From NCBI GenBank assembly GCA_002483865.1, contig DLIT01000017.1:1-12982 (forward strand): a DNA stretch of 12,982 nt, written 5' to 3'. The translations under genes were made by a program, and so were the position numbers. Numbering within the stretch: position 1 is the first letter of the stretch; each line of letters starts with the position of its first letter. The notes beneath the pieces are model-generated. The model was given only the letters and a program-made list of their open reading frames with translations, was not told the DNA's origin and did no database searches. Positions 7,826 to 12,982 of the stretch are shown here, one piece after another. The stretch comes from Brevundimonas sp. UBA7635 (lineage in GTDB: Bacteria > Pseudomonadota > Alphaproteobacteria > Caulobacterales > Caulobacteraceae).

Positions 7826-9472
7826 ATGCGTTTGATGTCGTCCGCCGCCGTCCTGATCTTCGCTGCCGCCCTGGCCACAGGGGCCCAGGCCCAGGGCCCG
7901 GCCCCGGATTTTGATGAGGCGCGGATCTCGCAGCACATCAAGACCTTGTCGGATGACAGCTTCGAGGGGCGCGGCATCGCCACCCCCGCCGAGCAGAAGG
8001 TCATCGACTACCTGAGCCAGGCCTATGCCGAGGCCGGGTTTGCGCCGGGCGGCGAGAACGGCGGCTGGACCCAGGCGGTGGGCCTGAACCGTTTCCAGAT
8101 TTCCAACGTGGCTGGCCAGATCAGCCTGGGTGACTGGACCCTGCCTCTGGTTCAGGGCCAGTCGGCCACCATCACCAGCCGCCTGCCGGGCGAGGGCGTT
8201 GACCTGAAGGACGTGCCGATCGTCTTCGTCGGCTATGGCACCCACGCGCCCGAGCGCAACTGGAACGACTTCAAGACCGACGTGAAGGGTAAGGTCATCG
8301 TCGTCCTGGTCAACGACGCCGACTTTGAAGACCCGTCGCTGAACACCTTTGGCGGCGAGGCCATGACCATATATGGCCGCTGGACCTACAAGTATGACGA
8401 GGCAGCCCGCCAGGGCGCAGCGGGCGTCCTGATCGTCCACGAGACCAAGCCCGCCTCCTATGGCTGGGGCACAGTTGTGAACTCGTGGTCGGGTCCGCAG
8501 TTCGACATCGTGCGGGCCAACCCGGCGGCGGAGCGCGTGCCGATGGAAGCCTGGATCCAGCGCGATGCCGCGGTCGAGCTGTTCCAGCGAGCGGGCCTGG
8601 ATTTCGAGCAGGAGAAGATCAAGGCCCGCAGCCGCGACTTCCAGCCGGTTGAGTTGAAGGGGGCGACCCTCGACGTCAACTTCGACGTCAAGACGGACCT
8701 GATCACCACGCACAACGTCATCGCGCGCCTGGAAGGCTCGAAGTATCCGGACGAGACCATCCTCTATACCGGCCACTGGGATCACATCGGCACGGGCGAG
8801 CCCGACGCAAGCGGAGACGGCATCTTTAACGGGGCCATCGACAATGCATCCGGCACCGCAGCCCTGATTGAGCTGGCCCACGCCTTTGGCGACGCCCAGC
8901 GCCCGGAACGCTCGATCGTCATGATCAGCTTCACCGCCGAGGAAAGCGGCCTGCTGGGTTCGGAATATTATGCCGCCAATCCGATCTATCCGCTGGAAAC
9001 CACGGTCGGGGGCTTCAATATCGATTCCACCTCGGTCTTTGGCCGCATGAGCAAGCTGGGCGTCACCGGCTATGGCCATTCGGAACTGGATGAGCCGGTC
9101 ATCGCCGTGGCGGAATCCCAGGGGCGGGGCTTCGTCGGCGATGCGGGTGCGGCTGCGGGCATCTATTTCCGTTCGGACCATTTCCCGTTGGCCAAGCGTG
9201 GCGTGCCGATGGCCTATCTGTCCTCAACCGGCGATTTCGTCGATGCGCCGATCGAGCCGCGTCTGGCCAAGGCGGCGGACTACCGGGCCAACCGCTATCA
9301 CCAGGCTGCCGACGAATGGGAAGCTGACTGGGATTATCGCGGCATGCTCCAGGACCTCGAAGTCGTCTACAAGGTGGGCATGGACCTGGCCAACAGCCGC
9401 ACCTGGCCGGAGTGGAAGCCGGGCTCCGAGTTCGGCCCCGCCCGGGCCGAAAGCGCTGATCAGCGCCAGTAG
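7826..9472 (+). CDS. Exported M28 family zinc peptidase with inserted PA-like domain (first copy)
   Basis: This is a di-zinc exopeptidase of family M28 (548 residues). A signal peptide at 1-22 (cut after AQA) predicts export. Residues about 125-290, holding VGYGTHAPERNW and VKGKVIVVLVND, look like the protease-associated (PA) domain inserted in this subfamily. The catalytic part shows all metal ligands: H317 in GHWDH, bridging D339 in DNASG, base E372 and ligand E373 in TAEE, D400 in NID and H452 in RSDHF. A tail ending LANSRTWPEWKP then SADQRQ is shared with the next gene. I choose ATG 7826 because it starts a clean signal peptide; GTG 7808 and ATG 7835 are possible and the Shine-Dalgarno (GGGG) is weak. 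Likely an aminopeptidase on peptides in the envelope; true specificity cannot be read. It lies downstream of the petABC terminator, so probably has its own promoter, though none is clear in 7737-7825. Confidence 0.92.
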   Translation: MRLMSSAAVLIFAAALATGAQAQGPAPDFDEARISQHIKTLSDDSFEGRGIATPAEQKVIDYLSQAYAEAGFAPGGENGGWTQAVGLNRFQISNVAGQISLGDWTLPLVQGQSATITSRLPGEGVDLKDVPIVFVGYGTHAPERNWNDFKTDVKGKVIVVLVNDADFEDPSLNTFGGEAMTIYGRWTYKYDEAARQGAAGVLIVHETKPASYGWGTVVNSWSGPQFDIVRANPAAERVPMEAWIQRDAAVELFQRAGLDFEQEKIKARSRDFQPVELKGATLDVNFDVKTDLITTHNVIARLEGSKYPDETILYTGHWDHIGTGEPDASGDGIFNGAIDNASGTAALIELAHAFGDAQRPERSIVMISFTAEESGLLGSEYYAANPIYPLETTVGGFNIDSTSVFGRMSKLGVTGYGHSELDEPVIAVAESQGRGFVGDAGAAAGIYFRSDHFPLAKRGVPMAYLSSTGDFVDAPIEPRLAKAADYRANRYHQAADEWEADWDYRGMLQDLEVVYKVGMDLANSRTWPEWKPGSEFGPARAESADQRQ

Positions 9473-9474
9473 GC

Positions 9475-9500
9475 CTTGCGGGTCGGGTGACCCTCGCAAG
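9475..9500 (+). terminator. Hairpin just after the first M28 peptidase gene
   Basis: CTTGCG (9475-9480) pairs with CGCAAG (9495-9500), and inside it GGTC (9481-9484) pairs with GACC (9489-9492), leaving a two-base bulge. It starts two bases after the stop codon. No U-run follows, so this is a 3'-end hairpin or weak attenuator rather than a proven terminator. Confidence 0.35.
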
Positions 9501-9516
9501 ATGACAAATCAGTAAC

Positions 9517-9540
9517 GGACGGTTCCGCGCGGAACCGTCC
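9517..9540. repeat. 24-base perfect palindrome between the two M28 genes
   Basis: GGACGGTTCC-GCGC-GGAACCGTCC is fully self-complementary: two 10-base arms and a GCGC centre. As RNA it gives a 10-bp stem with a tetraloop; as DNA it could be a dimer's operator. It lies 44 nt before the ATG at 9585. TATCACC follows instead of a U-run, so termination would not be of the standard type. Confidence 0.6.
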
Positions 9541-9584
9541 TATCACCTGTGCCGACAATGACCACGGCTCCTGGGGACCCCTAC

Positions 9585-11195
9585 ATGTATCGTCGGATCT
9601 ATTGCGGCGTGGCCGCCTCGGCCCTTGTGTGGGTGACAGGGGCAGCCTCGGCCCAGGACTTCTCGAACCAACGCCTGTCCGACAGCGTGCGCCACATCAG
9701 TTCTGACGATTTTCAGGGCCGCTATCCCGGTACAATAGGCGAGGGGCGCACCCTGGAATGGCTGCAGACCCAGTATCAGGCGCTGGGTCTAGAACCGGGG
9801 GGCCGGGAGGGGCAGTGGCTGCAGCCGGTTGAGCTGAAGCGCTATACCCCGGTCGAGGGCGCGGCCAAGGCCAGCTGGACCGATGCCGAGGGTCAGGTCC
9901 ACGTCCTGGCAGTCGGCAAGGACATTCTGCTGCGCGCCATTTCCAATGATGGTGCCGCTGACCTTCAGAACCTCGGCATGGTCTTCGCTGGCTACGGCAT
10001 CGTGGCCCCCGAGCGCGGCTGGGATGACTATGGCAGCCTGGATGTGACCGGAAAGATCGTGCTGGTCGTGGCGGGAGAGCCCGACGGCGATCTGTTCAAC
10101 GGCCCCTATACGACCAACTACCAGTCCGGGGCCTACAAGGCCGATGAGGCCAGGCGTCGGGGGGCGGTTGCGGTCGTGACCGTGTCCAGGGCCGGAGCCG
10201 AGGAGGCGTTGTGGACCCGCAGCGCCCAGTTCAACAATCGCCAGCGTGCCCAGGCTCCCGGTGCCGCCGATCTGGAAGCTACCGGCTCGATCAATGCCGA
10301 CGTGGCCAAGGCGCTCGGCCTCGATCTCGACGCCCTGATGCCGCAGCTGGGCTCGGGCGACTTCCGCGCCTTTGACCTGGAGGGGCTCAGCCTGTCGCTC
10401 GAAACCGCCGAGACCATCGACGTGCTGAAGACCAACAACTTCGTCGCCCGCATTCCCGGCACGACCCATCCGGAAGAGACGGTGATCTATTCCGCCCACT
10501 GGGACCACGTGGGCATCAATGAGCGCGTCGCCGGCCACGACAAGATCCATAACGGGGCCTGGGACAATGCCTCGGGCACGGTCGGACTGGTCGAGATGGC
10601 CCGCGCGTTCAAGGCGGGCGAGGCCCCGGCGCGCACTGTCGTCTTCCTGCACGTGACCGCCGAGGAGATGGGCCTGCTGGGGGCCTATGCCTATACGGCC
10701 GATCCGATCTATCCGCTGGAAACCACGGTGGCCAACATCAACATCGATATGCTGCCGATCACCGGGCCGACCCATGACCTGCCGATCTTCGGCAAGGGTC
10801 AGAACAGCCTGGAAGACAGCTTGCAGGCCCTGGCCGACACCCAGGGCCGCCGTGTCACCGACGACTACCAGCCGGCCCAGGGCTTCTATTATCGCTCTGA
10901 CCACTTCCCGTTCGCGCGGGCAGGCGTCCCGGCCCTGATGACCTGGCATGGCTGGGACTGGGTCGAGGGCGGTCGCGAAGCGGGCGAGGCGGCTTGGAAG
11001 GCCAAGTTCGGCGCTGACTACCACAGGCCCAGCGACGAGTGGTCCGAGGCCTTGGACTGGCGCTCGGCCGTGCAGAACCTGACGCTGCTGTATCGCCTGG
11101 GCCTGGACCTGGCCAACAGCCGCGAATGGCCAACCTGGAAGCCCGTCTCGGAGTTTGGACAGGTCCGCGAACGCTCAGCCGACGCTCGCCAGTAG
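9585..11195 (+). CDS. Exported M28 family zinc peptidase with inserted PA-like domain (second copy)
   Basis: This is a paralogue of the preceding gene (536 residues) with the same order: signal peptide 1-23 (cut after ASA), PA-like insert around 125-280 (AGYGIVAPERGWDDYG, VTGKIVLVVAG), then the M28 catalytic domain. Ligands: H305 in AHWDH, bridging D327 in DNASG, E360/E361 in TAEE, D388 in NID and H440 in RSDHF. Both proteins share PIYPLETTV and a tail LDLANSR-W-W-KP then SADxRQ, but most of the chain has diverged, so the duplication is old. It differs by a WHGWDWVEGG segment (454-463) after the last ligand, near the expected active-site rim, which suggests a different specificity. ATG 9585 is preceded by GGGGA with good spacing; upstream in-frame GTG 9549 and ATG 9558 would put a non-signal leader in front. 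It is convergent with metY. Confidence 0.92.
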   Translation: MYRRIYCGVAASALVWVTGAASAQDFSNQRLSDSVRHISSDDFQGRYPGTIGEGRTLEWLQTQYQALGLEPGGREGQWLQPVELKRYTPVEGAAKASWTDAEGQVHVLAVGKDILLRAISNDGAADLQNLGMVFAGYGIVAPERGWDDYGSLDVTGKIVLVVAGEPDGDLFNGPYTTNYQSGAYKADEARRRGAVAVVTVSRAGAEEALWTRSAQFNNRQRAQAPGAADLEATGSINADVAKALGLDLDALMPQLGSGDFRAFDLEGLSLSLETAETIDVLKTNNFVARIPGTTHPEETVIYSAHWDHVGINERVAGHDKIHNGAWDNASGTVGLVEMARAFKAGEAPARTVVFLHVTAEEMGLLGAYAYTADPIYPLETTVANINIDMLPITGPTHDLPIFGKGQNSLEDSLQALADTQGRRVTDDYQPAQGFYYRSDHFPFARAGVPALMTWHGWDWVEGGREAGEAAWKAKFGADYHRPSDEWSEALDWRSAVQNLTLLYRLGLDLANSREWPTWKPVSEFGQVRERSADARQ

Positions 11196-11218
11196 GGCAG
11201 GGGCCTTCGGGGCAGCGA

Positions 11219-11249
11219 CGGAGGGGCGGACAAAGCCACAGCCCCTCCG
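11219..11249. terminator. Hairpin between convergent M28 and metY genes
   Basis: CGGAGGGGC (11219-11227) pairs perfectly with GCCCCTCCG (11241-11249) across a 13-nt loop, in the 79-nt gap between facing stops. It is GC-rich and without a U-run on either strand, so it is a plausible bidirectional 3'-end structure only. Confidence 0.45.
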
Positions 11250-11274
11250 CCGTCCTCCCACGCCGAGGAAAGCC

Positions 11275-12552
11275 TCAGGCTGCGGCCAGCGCCTGTTCCA
11301 GATCGGCGATCAGATCGTCGATATGTTCGATGCCGACGGACAGGCGCACGGTGTCCTCGGTCACGCCCGCCTTCTTCAGTTCCTCGGGCGACAGCTGGCG
11401 GTGGGTGGTCGAGGCCGGATGGCAGACCAGTGACTTGGTGTCGCCGATGTTCACCAGGCGGGTGAACAGTTTGACCGCATCCTGGAAGTGGGCACCGGCC
11501 TGGCGGCCTCCCTTCACCCCAAACGTCAGCAGACCTGAGGCCTTGCCGCCGAAGTACTTCTGGATCAGGGCGTGTGAGGCATGGTCCTCAAGGCCCGCAT
11601 AGTTGACCCATTCCACCTTGGGGTGGGCCTTCAGCCATTGGGCGATGGCGGTCGCGTTCTCGACATGGCGGTCCATGCGAAGCGCCAGCGTTTCCAGTCC
11701 CTGAAGAATCAGGAAGCTGTTGAACGGCGAGATGGCCGCGCCGGTATTGCGTAACAGGACGGTGCGAACGCGGCCTATGAAGGCTGCCGGGCCAAGCGCC
11801 TCGGTATAGATGACGCCGTGATAGCTGACCTCCGGCTCATTCAGGCGGCGGAAGCGGTCCTTGTGCTCGGCCCACGGGAAGGTGCCGCCGTCCACGATAG
11901 CCCCGCCGATGGAGGTGCCATGCCCGCCGATATATTTGGTCAGAGAATGGATGACGATGTCCGCGCCGTGCTCGATGGGGCGTGTCAGGTAGGGTGTCGG
12001 CACGGTGTTGTCGACAATCAACGGCAGGCCTTGCGCATGGGCGGCCTCGGCCAATGCGGCAAAGTCCACCACATTGCCCAGCGGATTGCCGATGGACTCG
12101 CAGAAGACGGCCTTGGTGCGAGCATCGGTATTGGCGGCGATGGCACCCACATCTCTGGCGTCGATGAAGCGCACCTCGATGGCATACTGGGGCAGGGTGT
12201 GGGCGAACAGGTTATAGGTGCCGCCATAAAGGGTGTTGGTGGCGATGATGTTGTCGCCCGCCTCGGCCAGCGTCAGGATGGCATAGGTGATGGCCGCCTG
12301 ACCCGAGGCGACGGTGAGAGCCGCTATCCCGCCCTCCAGCGCGGCAATGCGCTGTTCCAGCACATCGGATGTGGGATTCATGATGCGGGTATAGATGTTG
12401 CCCGCCACCTTCAGGTCGAACAGGTCGGCCCCGTGTTGCGTATCGTCGAAGGCATAGCTGGTGGTTTGATAGATCGGCACCGCGACGGACCTGGTCGTCG
12501 GGTCGGGCGAATAGCCAGCGTGAACCGCCAGAGTATCGAATTTGAAAGACAA
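11275..12552 (-). CDS. metY: O-acetylhomoserine aminocarboxypropyltransferase (sulfhydrylase)
   Basis: This is a PLP enzyme of the Cys/Met metabolism (gamma-family) class; it joins O-acetylhomoserine with sulfide to make homocysteine in methionine synthesis. The 425-residue length fits MetY (about 425-430) and exceeds cystathionine gamma-synthase or MetZ (about 390-400). Seen: YTRIMNPT at 54-61 (YxR phosphate-binding residues), SGQAA at 83-87, NTLYGGTYNLF at 106-116, D181 in VDNT (pairs with the pyridine nitrogen) and the Schiff-base lysine K206 in SLTKYIGGHG. C-terminal CHPASTTH (377-384) and RLSVGIEH (403-410) bind substrate carboxylate. The start codon is TTG at 12552; no ATG fits, homology begins there, and a strong GGGAGG lies six bases ahead. 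The leader carries a hairpin (12590-12614). A MetZ-type O-succinylhomoserine role is less likely from the length. Confidence 0.94.
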   Translation of the reverse strand: MSFKFDTLAVHAGYSPDPTTRSVAVPIYQTTSYAFDDTQHGADLFDLKVAGNIYTRIMNPTSDVLEQRIAALEGGIAALTVASGQAAITYAILTLAEAGDNIIATNTLYGGTYNLFAHTLPQYAIEVRFIDARDVGAIAANTDARTKAVFCESIGNPLGNVVDFAALAEAAHAQGLPLIVDNTVPTPYLTRPIEHGADIVIHSLTKYIGGHGTSIGGAIVDGGTFPWAEHKDRFRRLNEPEVSYHGVIYTEALGPAAFIGRVRTVLLRNTGAAISPFNSFLILQGLETLALRMDRHVENATAIAQWLKAHPKVEWVNYAGLEDHASHALIQKYFGGKASGLLTFGVKGGRQAGAHFQDAVKLFTRLVNIGDTKSLVCHPASTTHRQLSPEELKKAGVTEDTVRLSVGIEHIDDLIADLEQALAAA

Positions 12553-12558
12553 ACGGGA

Positions 12559-12564
12559 CCTCCC
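12559..12564 (-). promoter_or_regulatory. Strong ribosome binding site for the TTG-started metY
   Basis: On the minus strand GGGAGG is followed by six bases (TCCCGT) and then TTG. This near-ideal Shine-Dalgarno supports TTG as the real start and may compensate for the weak initiation codon. Confidence 0.7.
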
Positions 12565-12589
12565 AAGAAAGGATCAGCCCACAAACTAA

Positions 12590-12614
12590 CAGGGCCGCCC
12601 GATGGGCGACCCTG
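12590..12614 (-). promoter_or_regulatory. Hairpin in the metY leader
   Basis: On the minus strand CAGGGTCGCCC pairs with GGGCGGCCCTG through 11 base pairs (one G-U) with a three-base loop. It is followed by TTAGTTTGT, a broken T-rich stretch, and lies 25 nt before the SD. It could be an attenuator or a stabilising 5' structure. I could not match the known SAM-II motif to this leader. Confidence 0.4.
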
Positions 12615-12633
12615 CAGAAAAACTAGAACGAAG

Positions 12634-12662
12634 CTTAGAAAGACTAAGACAACTATGCTCAA
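12634..12662 (-). promoter_or_regulatory. Candidate housekeeping promoter for metY
   Basis: On the minus strand TTGAGC (12657-12662) and TCTAAG (12634-12639) are separated by 17 bases and each matches the -35/-10 consensus at four of six positions. Predicted transcription start is near 12627, giving a leader of about 75 nt that holds the hairpin and SD. It lies just downstream of the ychF 3' hairpin, as expected for an independent unit. Confidence 0.4.
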
Positions 12663-12669
12663 TGTTTGA

Positions 12670-12702
12670 GCGTCATCCTCGGGACAGGCCCGAGGATGAC
12701 GC
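12670..12702. terminator. Perfect 14-bp hairpin downstream of ychF, REP-like
   Basis: GCGTCATCCTCGGG (12670-12683) pairs perfectly with CCCGAGGATGACGC (12689-12702) with a five-base loop ACAGG. It begins ten bases beyond the ychF stop on the minus strand, fitting a transcription stop. No U-run follows directly (CTCAAACATT). The arm sequence GTCATCCTCGGG is of a type I recall as a dispersed palindrome in alphaproteobacterial genomes, so it may be a REP-like unit recruited as a terminator. Confidence 0.6.
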
Positions 12703-12712
12703 GAGGGGGAAC

Positions 12713-12982
12713 CTAGTTGTTGAACAGGAAGTGCATGACGTCGCCGTCCTTGACCACATACTGCTTGCCTTCGGCGCGCATCTTGCCCGCTTCCTTGGCA
12801 CCGCTTTCGCCCTTCAGGGCGATGTAGTCGTCAAAGGCGATGGTTTCGCCGCGGATGAAGCCCTTTTCAAAGTCAGTGTGGATGACGCCGGCAGCCTGCG
12901 GTGCAGTGGCACCGACAGGAATGGTCCAGGCACGGGCTTCCTTGGGACCGACGGTGAAGTAGGTCTGCAGGCCCAGCAGCTT
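12713..12982 (-). CDS. ychF: YchF/Obg-like redox-regulated ATPase, C-terminal part
   Basis: The last 89 residues and TAG stop of a gene that begins beyond the right edge. The text [19 protein letters not shown], then [12 protein letters not shown], followed by a tail ending DVMHFLFNN, is the YchF C-terminal TGS domain, very strongly conserved across bacteria. YchF is a P-loop NTPase of the TRAFAC class that prefers ATP, binds ribosomes and is tied to translation and oxidative-stress response. The nucleotide-binding domain and coiled coil are outside the window. It reads toward metY, with 160 nt between its stop and the metY start, including a strong hairpin that should end its transcript. Confidence 0.95.
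   Translation of the reverse strand, partial: KLLGLQTYFTVGPKEARAWTIPVGATAPQAAGVIHTDFEKGFIRGETIAFDDYIALKGESGAKEAGKMRAEGKQYVVKDGDVMHFLFNN

Noticed and set aside
7793..9181. Long minus-strand open frame opposite the first M28 gene (about 460 codons)
   Set aside because: It is an antisense artefact of GC-rich coding; the plus-strand frame carries all M28 ligands and a signal peptide.
9789..11024. Long minus-strand open frame opposite the second M28 gene (about 410 codons)
   Set aside because: It has low-complexity Gly/Arg/His/Asp composition and no family features; the plus strand is clearly the real gene.
11818..12669. Plus-strand open frame opposite metY (about 280 codons)
   Set aside because: It lies wholly against the conserved PLP-enzyme gene and has no recognisable domain.
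12553..12712. SAM-II type riboswitch in front of metY
   Set aside because: I looked for the compact SAM-II pseudoknot pattern expected for alphaproteobacterial methionine genes; only a simple hairpin is present.

Overview
The window reads as chromosomal DNA of a GC-rich alphaproteobacterium, most likely of the Caulobacteraceae (Brevundimonas-like). This rests on protein style, the bc1 operon with its neighbours, and periplasmic M28/M19 peptidases; no rRNA or marker gene is present to fix the genus. It is densely coded. No stretch above 300 bases lacks a gene; the longest gaps are 190 nt (4743-4932), 160 nt (12553-12712), 144 nt (7682-7825), 140 nt (2789-2928) and 112 nt (9473-9584). I see no rRNA, tRNA, CRISPR array, insertion sequence or phage gene.

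Layout. (1) 1-1875, +: 3' part of a membrane hybrid histidine kinase (helical sensor, one visible TM, HisKA, HATPase, receiver). (2) 1895-2788, -: hemF, oxygen-dependent coproporphyrinogen III oxidase, convergent with the kinase. (3) 2929-4203, +: exported M19 membrane-type dipeptidase, divergent from hemF across a 140-nt region holding a near-perfect FNR/FixK-type box and a sigma54-like -24/-12 motif. (4) 4281-4742, -: trmL, tRNA wobble 2'-O-methyltransferase. (5) 4933-7681, +: petA-petB-petC, the complete cytochrome bc1 complex, closed by a clear intrinsic terminator. (6) 7826-9472 and 9585-11195, +: two tandem, diverged, exported M28 zinc peptidases with an inserted PA-like domain. (7) 11275-12552, -: metY, O-acetylhomoserine sulfhydrylase, starting with TTG behind a strong Shine-Dalgarno. 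(8) 12713-12982, -: last 89 residues of the YchF/Obg-family GTPase.

How it fits together. hemF (heme supply) and petABC (a heme-protein respiratory complex) form a respiration theme, and the FNR/FixK-like box next to hemF suggests oxygen-linked control. Three exported metallopeptidases (one M19, two M28) flank the bc1 operon and suggest peptide scavenging in the cell envelope. I found no previously undescribed multi-gene system. The most interesting signals are regulatory and structural: the FNR-like box, the sigma54-like motif, an inverted repeat in front of petA/trmL, several strong palindromes between genes, and the duplicated peptidase pair.
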